64,000 nucleotides of DNA. It comes from Yarrowia lipolytica (taxonomy: Eukaryota; Ascomycota; Dipodascomycetes; Dipodascales). The notes beneath the pieces were generated by a model that was not told the origin of the DNA, did no database searches, and was given only the letters and a program-made list of their open reading frames with translations. Each line of letters begins with the position of its first letter. The stretch's first letter is position 1. The stretch spans positions 2,912,501-2,976,500 of the forward strand of contig NC_090772.1 of the NCBI RefSeq assembly GCF_001761485.1. The letters are read 5' to 3'. This document shows positions 1-9,348 of this stretch, piece by piece. The position numbers were made by a program, and so were the translations under genes.

Positions 1-498
1 GCTGGTGTTATGCGCCGGTTCACCGTTTAGACGGGACTCGCACCGTACTTGCAGTAACTTCCTGGTCGAGATCCAAGACATAAAAGATCACGCAATGGAC
101 CATGCTACCAATATGGACGTCGATTGAGCTTGAACCATCGTTGCAAGTTCGATTCATGAGTAACCTACCCATCTTACCCAATCAGTGGAAGATTTGTCTA
201 CATACTGTACTGCACTGGGTACAGATGTTCCAATGCCCAGTGACTCATGTACCGGTACTTGTACGGATGAGAACTGTCATCACTAATACACCATATCTCC
301 TCCAGTCACGCGTGTATCGTGTCTAGAATGTCGATCCACCTGTCAATCGATCCAGTAACCCTCGCCATCCTCGTATTCAATGTTGCATATCCACCCTCTT
401 CCGCCACCTACTTAACGGCCTCTCCATAACACCAAATAAATTCACTATTAGCAAACAAGCTACCTAAAATATTACATTACCACACATCATGATTCGTC
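1..498. other. Intergenic, 3' flank of CDC10
   Basis: No coding region, RNA gene or repeat that I can support. The open frames here are short and have no protein-like composition. The last part is AT-rich and probably holds the CDC10 3' UTR and terminator. Confidence 0.5.
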
Positions 499-1611
499 CT
501 ACCGCTTGTAGTAGCCACTGGGCACTGGGGGAGCCCCAACGGGCTGCTGGATACCATTGGTGTTAGGACCTGCGGATCCTGCACTGCCAGGCACACCGGC
601 GGTGGAAGCAAAGGGATGCTGGGAATGGGGCTGGGGCTGGGGCTGAGGCTTGGGGACACCAGCGGGCGAAATGCCAGCACTCTGACCACTGCTGGTGTTC
701 TCCTTCAGAGCAAGAAGCTGCTTGGATCGGAACGCCTCGTAGTGCACATGGGCGGTAGTCTCAATGAGATCCTGCAGATGGGAGCAAATGAGGAAGTTTC
801 GCAGGTAGGGGAACTCGCAGTGAGTCTCGTCCTCCACGTTAACAACACCCCACCGGGTCTTTCGTCCTCGCACAGTCTTGCCCTTCACAACAACGTTCTT
901 GTCGGAGCCAACCACAGCAAAGGGGATAAACTGCTTGATCTGTGCGTTTTGATACTGTTCGTCCTCGTCGTAGTCGGCCGAGTCCAGAGGGTACAGCTTG
1001 AGTCTGTGGTGGGCAAATTCCATCTGCACGGTCTCCTTGAAGGCCTGTCGTTCGGCCAGGGTTAGCGAGTCGCTCTTGGCGATGACGGGCACCACGTTGG
1101 CAATCTCAGTCAGCTTTTTGAGCACGACTATGTCGATGGGCTTGAGACCGTGGCCGGTGGGCTGGATGAAGAAGAGCACACAATGCACCCGGGTGTCGGG
1201 AAGATGCTTCTCTCGCTGCGCAGTCAGCTCCTTTCGAAGGTACTGGCTGTGCTGGTCCTTGATGTACTTGGTGATGGGGTCCCAGCACTTTTCGTTGTTG
1301 ACCTGGTCACCGTAACCAGGGGTATCGATGATGTTGAGCTTGAGACGCACGCCGTTCTCCTCAACCACATGACTGACGCACTTGATGTCGGGGGTCTTAG
1401 TGATGGGTTCGCCGGCCTCAGTTCGTCCAGAAGAAGATGCCAACTGCGACGCAAACAGAGTGTTGATGAGCGTGGTCTTTCCGAGACCAGACTGGCCCAC
1501 AACCATCAGGTTGAACTGGAACCCTCGCTTCAGAAGCCGTCGCTCAATCTGCTGGGTGATGGAGTCGAACCCGACCTTGCTGCCGGGCGTGATGGTTTCG
1601 GTGGACATCAT
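499..1611 (-). CDS. CDC10: Septin Cdc10
   Basis: A 370-residue GTP-binding septin, a core subunit of the filaments that form the bud-neck ring and scaffold cytokinesis. The P-loop GQSGLGKT lies at residues 39-46, followed by the DTPG switch II motif, the AKSD base-recognition motif and the septin unique element. The opening block (VGFDSITQQIERRLLKRGFQ) and the strings KYIKDQHSQYLRKELTAQRE and FRGRKTRW-like VRGRKTRW match yeast Cdc10 as I recall it. As in Cdc10, and unlike Cdc3, Cdc11 and Cdc12, there is no C-terminal coiled coil; instead there is a Pro/Gln/Gly-rich tail of about 65 residues. The ATG at 1611 is used; a second ATG follows at once. It diverges from MRPL32 across about 0.7 kb. 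Confidence 0.95.
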   Translation of the reverse strand: MMSTETITPGSKVGFDSITQQIERRLLKRGFQFNLMVVGQSGLGKTTLINTLFASQLASSSGRTEAGEPITKTPDIKCVSHVVEENGVRLKLNIIDTPGYGDQVNNEKCWDPITKYIKDQHSQYLRKELTAQREKHLPDTRVHCVLFFIQPTGHGLKPIDIVVLKKLTEIANVVPVIAKSDSLTLAERQAFKETVQMEFAHHRLKLYPLDSADYDEDEQYQNAQIKQFIPFAVVGSDKNVVVKGKTVRGRKTRWGVVNVEDETHCEFPYLRNFLICSHLQDLIETTAHVHYEAFRSKQLLALKENTSSGQSAGISPAGVPKPQPQPQPHSQHPFASTAGVPGSAGSAGPNTNGIQQPVGAPPVPSGYYKR

Positions 1612-2323
1612 TTATGAGTGGTTGTGTGGTGGTACAGATGTGTGTTGGTGATACGTACAATAGGGTGTATGTAATGCGTGTCGCGTTTCCCCTGAACTTT
1701 AATTTTCAAGTTGGAGGCCGGGTAACGGGAGGGAATGTGTGAGATTAGCCAAATGTGCCAGACATGGGTGATTTGGAGGGGGCTGAGGATAATATTTGAT
1801 CAATGACTCGATCACGTGATGTTTATGAGATTAGGAATGATTTCAATTTATATTATTAAGCAATTGGCGAGAATCAGTCTTGTTTGTTGCGACTGACGAG
1901 GTCGTAGCTAATCTCAAGACAAGACACAGTAATACAACCAGAAATAAGTGTAATGAACGACCTAAAGTCCCCAGGTGATAAAAATGGGGTTTATATAGGG
2001 ATCTCACCTTTTTTGATCTTGTTTTTGTGTCCCTGGAGGCCTTTCAGACGCGAACTTGCGGTTGAGCGACTATTTTTATTTTATTATGGTCTCTTACTGA
2101 TGACCAATAGATTCTTGAGATCATCTACTTCTCAACGACAACAAACAAGCGTTATATATCACGAGAATCGGCTCATCGACATATATTCTCCATTCTCTTC
2201 GTCCTCCAAATTTAAACCCTAACCCAGTAACCACAGTGTTCCCATCACGTGACTCTGAAAAATCCTCCCAACCATATTCACCACCTCGAGTCTGAGATCA
2301 TCACACAACACACACGATCCAAA
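1612..2323. promoter_or_regulatory. Divergent CDC10/MRPL32 promoter region
   Basis: The 712 bases between two divergent genes contain two exact TCACGTGA palindromes, at 1812-1819 and 2245-2252. The second lies about 75 bases before the MRPL32 start. CACGTG is the core bound by bHLH factors of the Cbf1 type. The regulator is inferred; only the sites are seen. Confidence 0.45.
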
Positions 2324-2884
2324 ATGGCTCTACAACTGACCAAGCCGTTTGTGGCTGCTCTCAGCGCCCAGATTCCCGTGGCCGTGAGCGTCACTCTTGC
2401 CCCCGGTCTTCTGGGAGGTCTTTTCGGAGGAGCCCAGCATGATCTGGATCTGGAGACCCCCAGCCGAGAGGTGGATCTGGAACAGCATAAGCATGAGGAC
2501 TGCGACCACGGCATTGTGTACGCCGTGCCCAAAAAGAAGGTGTCGTACGGCCAAAAACGAAAGCGATTCCTCGCTGACACAAAGGCCCTCAAGCCCTTGA
2601 CTAACCTCAACCGATGTCCTGCCTGTGGACATGTCAAGCGAATGCACACTCTGTGTATGCACTGCTTCTACGAGCTGCGATCCTTCTTTGCCAAGAAGAC
2701 TCGAGACGCTGAGTCGCTGGTGGACAAGAAGCAGCCTCCCACTCTGCCTGCTCACGACGAGGCCTTTATCTACAAGAACAAGATTGACCGACCTCATTAC
2801 GACAAGCTCAAGGATACCGCCTCCTATGTGCTCAAGTATCCCCGGTCTCAGGTGTACAAGAAGAAGGACAAGTCGAGAGACTAA
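2324..2884 (+). CDS. MRPL32: Mitochondrial large-subunit ribosomal protein bL32m
   Basis: A 186-residue precursor of the mitochondrial 54S subunit protein bL32m. The signature VPKKKVSYGQKRKR begins the mature, bacterial L32-like part, and a zinc ribbon follows with C98, C101, C111 and C114 (CPAC then CMHC). Residues 1 to about 65 form a presequence; in budding yeast the m-AAA protease cleaves it, and the zinc-bound fold is what limits processing. The frame stays open upstream to 2249, but the ATG at 2324 starts the natural targeting peptide (MALQLTKPFVAALSAQ) and has the favourable CAAAATGG context. It shares a promoter region with CDC10. Confidence 0.93.
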   Translation: MALQLTKPFVAALSAQIPVAVSVTLAPGLLGGLFGGAQHDLDLETPSREVDLEQHKHEDCDHGIVYAVPKKKVSYGQKRKRFLADTKALKPLTNLNRCPACGHVKRMHTLCMHCFYELRSFFAKKTRDAESLVDKKQPPTLPAHDEAFIYKNKIDRPHYDKLKDTASYVLKYPRSQVYKKKDKSRD

Positions 2885-3356
2885 TGAAAACCCATATGTA
2901 TATAGTTAAACGATGAACTCGATAATTGAGGGTGTGGGGGAGAGGGTGTAGGGGACAATTTGAGAGTGTGTGATCACTGGATGACATTGAAGGAGTTAAC
3001 CTGGGGACGTCTGTGACAAACAATGTACCGCAAACACAACCACCCTACTGTAGATACTGTACTTTACTCGTACTGCTCTCTGTCCCATTACTCAGCTCTT
3101 TTTCCCAGCGGGTAGTGTAGTTATCAGTACGAAAATATCTGTGGATCATAATAGCAAAGATACGACAATAAAAACACACCTCATTCATCTGAACAGCTTT
3201 TGTTTGCTCGTGTTCTTTTCTCTTCTTTTTTTTTTTTTTTTTTTTTTTTTTTCACGTATCACTCCCATATTAAAACCGCTCCACAACAAAGTTCAACCAC
3301 CAGAGAACATCACCAACCTGATCAGAACCTGCATACACACACGCAACCACAACACG
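2885..3356. other. MRPL32-HPR1 intergenic region with T27 tract
   Basis: This holds the MRPL32 3' end and the HPR1 promoter and leader. A run of 27 T occupies 3226-3252, ending about 105 bases before the HPR1 ATG. A TTCACGTATC half-site follows it. No gene is seen. Confidence 0.6.
3226..3252. repeat. Poly(dT) tract, 27 T
   Basis: An uninterrupted T27 homopolymer in the HPR1 promoter or leader. Long poly(dA:dT) tracts keep nucleosomes off promoters in yeasts, so a promoter role is plausible. Its length makes it unstable and error-prone in sequencing. Confidence 0.9.
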
Positions 3357-5531
3357 ATGGAAAAAAAGCTGGTGACGATCCTGGATAAGGTCAGTGGCCA
3401 CTACAAGACCGATTACACCCGTCTAGAGTCAAAAACGATCGAAAAAAGCGGATTCCGACAATGGTGCGAAAAATACATGGACGCCAACCCCACCGACAAC
3501 CTTGATAACATCTTCCGACAAGTTATGTTTGAGAAGATCATGCTACAACCAGAGGACAAGAGAGGACGATCTCTAGCTGCTCTACTCGACTGCATCACCT
3601 ATGAGTCTCAAACAACTTCATCCGACGAGAAGCCGCTTCTAGAATCAACTTTGACACTTGCTCTGGTCGAAGACATTTTCGACATTCACACAGTCGACTG
3701 GTGCCGCCACTTTTGGACCCACTACCTGGTATCACGTGAGGAACAGCTGATGAACGTGTCACGAAACCAGGCGTCATCGAACTCGGTGACACGGCTTAGT
3801 GGCCGCAAGGCACCAGGCACCACCCTGATTCGACTGGCCAATGCTCTGCTGCGACGAGTGAGTAAGTCACGTGATGCCGTTTTTGCCGGCGAGATTCTTA
3901 TTTTTCTGTCACGTGCTTTCCCGCTGAGTGAGCGATCTGGCTTGAATCAGAAGGGCGAGTTCAATGTGGAGAACATCACTGTGTTTGAAGGATACGAGGG
4001 AGCCAAGGAGCACAAGGAGGTTGATGAAGATGAAGATGAAGATGACGATGAAGATGACAATGACGATGACGATGAAGATGAAAATGAAAATGAAGACAAG
4101 GATGTCGATATGGGCGTGGATGAAATGAAGGAAAAGGTGAAGGAGAAAACTGCTACTCCTGCCACCTCCAAGGAACATACACAGGAGCCGTCTGACTCGC
4201 CATATGCACTGTTTTGGGGTTTACAAAAGTATTTTGCCGATCCTACAATTTTGCTCAATTCCAAGGAGCCAGAAGTTGAGATGAACAAGCTTCAAACGTG
4301 TCTAAAAGCGACTGTCAAGACTCTGAGAAGTCATGATGGATCTACGGAGATTGCCCAAGGAGGAGGAACAAGATGGGCGAAACGGGACTCTCGAGAAGGA
4401 GGAAACCGAGGCGGAAACACATCAGCTGCGGGAGGGGGAAGTGGAGGTTCACGTGACTTTGGAAACTCGCGAGGGCATTCTGCTAACAATCATTCGTCTC
4501 GAACATTGAATGCCAAGTGGTTGACTAATCCGGACTTATTCACACTGCAGTTGTCCGACACCAACTTCCGACGAGCTATCTGGACCCAGATTCTTATCTT
4601 TTCCGAGTTTATGCTTTCGCTGACCGAGAAGAACAAGGCAAAAATCCCTGCCACAGCTACAAACAGAAGCGTCCAGTACCAATACACGCTTTCTGCTGCA
4701 GATGAGATATACTTTGAATCTGTTGTCGCTCATTTCGAGTCATCGGGCAAGAACAAGCCCCCCTATAAGCCTGGTCACAGTCCTGATTTCAACGCAGTGT
4801 TGTCTCGCATCATTCCTCATGTCTTCAAGTTTGACGAAAAGTGGGTCGAGTGGAAGCTAGAGAACTGTCCTGCCTACGAGAAGCCCGTCATGAACAACAT
4901 TGACGAGGTTGAAGGTGTTGAGGAGCTCATTACAAAGCTGGGCCATGTTCGACCTCGATGGAGATACGAGATGGGTACCGAAGCTCTCACAAAAATCATG
5001 GCTGTTGAGTGCGGTCTTTCTCTACTGGAAAAGAAGCCGGATCTCCCCTCTATTGGCACTCCTCAGGTATATATTGACAAGCTGAGTGAGCTTGATAAGG
5101 TCAAGAAGCTGGACTGGGACTTCCTGGATGAGGCGGAGCAGGCCAAGTGTCTGGAAGATATCTCTGCTGCTGACTGGCTCGGCTGGCGAGCAGCACGTGT
5201 GGGTGGTCTTTGGAGCAAGCTGGGTGAGGCTACTGTTCTTAACGAGGTTGTCAACGGAGCCAAGGACCAGAAGGATACACGGGAGAGCGTGGATATTGAG
5301 GAGGGAGGGGCGGTTGAAGTGGAAGAGGAGGCTGATGAGGAGGCTGAGGCTGAGAACGCTGATACCGAGTGTATTAAGCGACCGTTGGAAGAGTCTGAGG
5401 GGGATGACGAGGGCACTCCTAGCAAGAAGATCAAGAAGGATGAGGAAGCAGAGGTGGAGCCTGTGGCGGTCCAGGATTCTGACTCCAAGGCACTGAGCGT
5501 TGTCAAGGAAGAGGCCGAGGCGGATGCCTAG
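3357..5531 (+). CDS. HPR1: THO complex subunit 1 (Hpr1/THOC1)
   Basis: A 724-residue homologue of THOC1/Hpr1, the THO/TREX subunit that couples transcription elongation to mRNP assembly and export in the nucleus. Diagnostic blocks are TTLIRLANALLRRVSKSRDA and the following stretch with FPLSERSGLN and an F-x-V-E-N-I-T segment, a conserved THOC1 region. An unusually pure Asp/Glu run lies near residues 222-250, coded by GATGAAGAT-type repeats at 4021-4110. A Gly/Arg/Ser-rich insert covers about 340-375, and the C-terminus (from about 640) is acidic with KKIKKDEE-like basic patches, perhaps an NLS. The frame is open back to 3141, but only a GTG is available there. The ATG at 3357 begins the conserved N-terminus MEKKLVTILDKV. 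Confidence 0.88.
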   Translation: MEKKLVTILDKVSGHYKTDYTRLESKTIEKSGFRQWCEKYMDANPTDNLDNIFRQVMFEKIMLQPEDKRGRSLAALLDCITYESQTTSSDEKPLLESTLTLALVEDIFDIHTVDWCRHFWTHYLVSREEQLMNVSRNQASSNSVTRLSGRKAPGTTLIRLANALLRRVSKSRDAVFAGEILIFLSRAFPLSERSGLNQKGEFNVENITVFEGYEGAKEHKEVDEDEDEDDDEDDNDDDDEDENENEDKDVDMGVDEMKEKVKEKTATPATSKEHTQEPSDSPYALFWGLQKYFADPTILLNSKEPEVEMNKLQTCLKATVKTLRSHDGSTEIAQGGGTRWAKRDSREGGNRGGNTSAAGGGSGGSRDFGNSRGHSANNHSSRTLNAKWLTNPDLFTLQLSDTNFRRAIWTQILIFSEFMLSLTEKNKAKIPATATNRSVQYQYTLSAADEIYFESVVAHFESSGKNKPPYKPGHSPDFNAVLSRIIPHVFKFDEKWVEWKLENCPAYEKPVMNNIDEVEGVEELITKLGHVRPRWRYEMGTEALTKIMAVECGLSLLEKKPDLPSIGTPQVYIDKLSELDKVKKLDWDFLDEAEQAKCLEDISAADWLGWRAARVGGLWSKLGEATVLNEVVNGAKDQKDTRESVDIEEGGAVEVEEEADEEAEAENADTECIKRPLEESEGDDEGTPSKKIKKDEEAEVEPVAVQDSDSKALSVVKEEAEADA

Positions 5532-7767
5532 AGTATTGACGATATAAGCATTAATTTAATTGTAATATTGTATCCACCTGGGCAATCAAAGTACATACGA
5601 GTAGAAAAGTCATACTGCAGCACCCAGACCCAACGATCATGACATGTATGAGAAATACTCAGACCAAAGTAAATAGACACTTCAAGAGAGAAAAAAAAGA
5701 CAGTCAGTGGCAAAGCTACAATCTCCAACATTGATATTTTCAACTTCTCCCTTAAATTTGATACCCATAGTGACTGTCTTGTTGAATCCAGTACGAGTGG
5801 TACCAAAGTCTTTTGGCGCCGATTGGAATTTGTCTTAGCCGAACAATTGCCAACTTGTATCGCGATATTATGAGAGGAACACAGCAGTAGCGCTCTTGGT
5901 AGTTCAGAATGTATCAGTAGTGGCAATGATCCACTTTCAGTCGTATGCTAGTATTGCACTTGTGAGAGGTACTTTTTTCGTGATAGAAAGATCACATACT
6001 TGCCCTACAAAGGCGGTACTTGTACAAGTTCAATGTCGTATACAGCAGCCACTAAACATGGCCATTCTAATTAATGTCTTCTTCTGTATTCAACATTCCC
6101 TTGACTTGTGCCAGCAGTGTGCTAGTTTTGGCCGCATTGACACCTCCCTGCCCTTGACAATACACTGACTGAACACTTACCCATATAGACCTATTACTTC
6201 CGTGTACTTCCTTGTAGAGTCGTCATGACATATTCTTTGGATACATTCACTACCGATACGATTCCTATCTCTCTATCACTCACCAGTCACACAAGTTCTT
6301 GCGTTCCCCCAAATCGCAACATTAGCGCGCCTCTGATCGTGTGAATACTACTCGGGTTAAATATAACCGAGCTACAGTGCTACTTTTTTTCTTTCGCACC
6401 AACTAGTCTTCAACTAGTCTTGTCATGATACACCTCTTTATACCCTCGAAACATGATCTTCTCTACTAAAATGACGTTATACACAACGGTATCGCTGCTG
6501 GAACCTGCAACGGTAATTCACTACGCCACGGTTTCAGGTGTGTTCATCAATGGCCTGTCAAGGATACTTTTGTACTCCTGTATCATTGACTCCTCTTTTT
6601 GGACTGACACTAACCCCCGACTACAATTTGTAGTGCGAAAACCGGAGTTGTTAGTGCCGGACAAGAACCATTCTCATCTTGGATTACAGAGGCAGCAGGG
6701 TATGATGATTAAACACTTGAAAAGCCCTTGTCGTATGTAAAGAGTATCTTTACATTTCAGTCCAATGCTTTTCGTCACCAGTGTATTCATGATATGGCTT
6801 CTCTCTACCACGCTGGTCAAGAGTACCACTTTTGATGAGCGGACTGCCCAAACCAGTGGACTATTATAGATAGATTGTTAGCGGGCTGTATTCAGGAGCT
6901 GTAGGGGATGCAACGAGCAGTGACGCGTTTACTTTAGCGTCATTCTACCCAATTTCACTGTAGAAATGGTTTCAAATATCCCATTCCCTGCGCGCCGGTG
7001 GGATCTCCAAACAATCGTGCAATCCTGTGATTCGAGTAGCCGATATCTCCTCATGTAGTCGAGTGCAATTGAACGTGAATGACATTACAGTCAACTTCCA
7101 GCTAATAACGCTCCGCTCACACGCCGCTAACGCAAGCACAATGTGGTTTTCTTCTAGAATATCTCGAGATGTCGCATAAATGTAGTGGTATGGCTATCCA
7201 GAAAGTATTAAAACGACTGCTACAGTACTTGCACTCGACGTGAGTGGTTCTAAGCTACCAACTGTAGTGGACGCATCGTGGGTAGTCGATATTTTACTCT
7301 ACCGGTGCAGTACCTGTTTCGCCATTACTCTGAATATCAGAACTGGAACATCTTCGCAGTTTTCGTCTTCAAATATTCAGAACCTGATGTCTCGATATGC
7401 ATCATCTCATCTCAACTTCCCTCATCATGGACTCCAAGGACTTTTCCTGCTCTGTGAAGCAGGCGCCAGATATCACACTCAGCCAAAGGATTCTAATGTG
7501 ACTACTTATCAGATCCATTCGTGAACTGGTACACAAATCCTCTCCGTGGAGCAAGTGTCCCCAAATGAAACTGCTGCTGTCAAGTGTGCACAGCAGAAGT
7601 TGGCAGTGTTATACCTAGGGACCATCTCTAGTCAACATCTAAAGTACTGTATACGGAAAGAAAAACAAAACGGAAGACAGGCGTTGAACCCCTAATGGCT
7701 TTATATTCAGCTCCACATCCACTACCCGGAAACACCTTCCTCAACTTCCTCATCCCAATGTCTATCT
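5532..7767. other. Long gene-free interval
   Basis: The 2.2 kb after HPR1 has only short, unconvincing frames. GTAC-type palindromic words occur (for example 6015-6028), and a TATA-like AAATATAACC lies near 6360. I see no RNA gene and no mobile element ends. The size is unusual for a yeast with compact neighbours, so an unrecognised ncRNA or decayed gene cannot be excluded. Confidence 0.4.
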
Positions 7768-8548
7768 ATGCAGCACCCTAAACCCCACGCTCTCGTTACG
7801 ACTGCTCTCGCTTTTGTCGTCGAGTCCAACACCGTTTATCCCACCTCTGTCGCCGTTTATCCCACCTCCGTCGAAGCCATGGTCAACTCCTACCTGTTGA
7901 TGCCCCCTTTAACAGTGCCACCTCTGGTGTTAACGGTAGTGATATTGTGATCACTTTCTACGAGACTGACAGCCCCGTTATCACCACCAATTATGCTGGC
8001 TCCACCGTTGTCGTCTACACCAAGTCGACCGTGACCTCCACTGTCTGTCCCAAGTGCACCAAAACCTCTTGGTCCCCGCAGAGGAGAAGATCCCAGGCAC
8101 AAGGTCCGTCGAGGCCACTCCCACCGTGGAGGACAAGGATGATGTTGTCGCCGTCTTTGTCACCAACTGTCCCGTTAACACCAACGCTGCTGGTGCCACG
8201 ATCGTCTCTCACACCCAGTCCACCGTCACTTCTATTGTCTGCACCAAATGTGGCAAGAAGGCTGCTGAGACCCCCCAAGCTGACACTCCCAAGACTTCCT
8301 CCAAGATGGAGACTCCCAAGGCTTCCTCCCAGACTGAAATCCCCAAGGCCTCTCCTAAGGTCGAGTCCCCCGAGACTGATGAGACCATCCGACTCACCCA
8401 GACTCTGACCCACACCCTCAACCGCCAGCCCACTGCTCCTGCACAGGTCCACGATGAGAGCATCCCTGCTCAAGCCAACAGTGCTTCCAAGGCTGCCGCA
8501 GGTGCTGCTGTCGTTGTCCTGCCAATGGTCCTTGCTGCTCTCCTCTAA
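7768..8548 (+). pseudogene. Frame-broken GPI-type cell wall protein gene
   Basis: The remains of a secreted, GPI-anchored wall protein spread over three frames. Frame A (7768 to about 7885) gives a start and VYPTSVAVYPTSV. Frame B (about 7880-8070) reads PVDAPFNSATSGVNGSDIV and a first repeat with STVTSTVCPKC. Frame C (about 8060-8548) reads a second repeat with STVTSIVCTKCGKK, a Pro/Ser/Thr/Lys stalk (KTSSKMETPKASSQTEIPKA) and a hydrophobic GPI signal (AAAGAAVVVLPMVLAALL). The two repeats are clearly homologous to each other yet lie in different frames, so at least two frameshifts are implied. No GTGAGT/CTAAC intron signals explain them. The alternative is assembly error. The VTSxVCxKC motif is common in fungal wall proteins. 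Confidence 0.6.
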
Positions 8549-9348
8549 GCATTTTTTCGTTAAATACGTGAACAAATAGTATCTAGTGAACAAATGGTAT
8601 CTCTGGTTGTTGCACCTGTAGTTGGATGAACTCAACCCCCCCTCCACCTTTGTAGCGAATAAGTATGTAACCAATTGAATCCGTATGTACTGAAATCACG
8701 CTGGAATAGTAGTGGTAACTTCTGGAAGATGTAATTTCAATAAAACCAAAGTAGTTGGTTGTATTGAGCAATCTTAGAATCCATCTGTCGTCGTAACATT
8801 GTCGTGTCAGACAGCTTCAACTGTCAGGTAGATTCAACGTCGATCTGTTTTTCCACCGTAAAAATGATACAACCGTCAGTCACTCGCAGTCAGTGAAAAG
8901 ATATTCGCAGCATGAAGCTGTTTGTGTCATCAATCACCCTTTGGTATCTAGTTTGTTATCACGTCTAGTGCATTATCGACGTCCGATTGAACATACTTGA
9001 ACCGAAGGAAAGTAGGTCAGATAGAAGCAAAGAATACATATCAAAGCAAAAACATCGTCTGGGAAATGCATTCAGTTGGAAATTTCCATTCGGAAAACCG
9101 GTCGAATACAGCCTGAAGCTCCCCAACATCGCAGAGAATCAAGCACGCGCCCTGATGTTCCTTTATAAAAGAGTCTAAAGAGAGTCTCTTCCACCTGACT
9201 GCTCTCACATTACTCGAGCTATGACAACAACTTTCTTGTTCAACTATGCCATGACGCAGCGTTGTCTATAGAGTATGTGTACTATGTTGTTCTCTGTTGA
9301 CCCACGGCCTCGCACCCCCGTTAATAAGCATACAATAAATTAATTAAA
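8549..9348. other. Intergenic, convergent 3' ends
   Basis: This lies between the GPI-type pseudogene and the 3' end of the Rho GEF. It is AT-rich, with AATAAA-like signals on both strands (such as ACAATAAATTAATTAA near 9330, or its complement). No gene is seen. Confidence 0.5.

Noticed and set aside
5532-7767. A hidden gene or LTR remnant in the 2.2-kb gap
   Set aside because: No protein-like frame, terminal repeat or target duplication could be seen by eye; a genome-wide repeat search would be needed.
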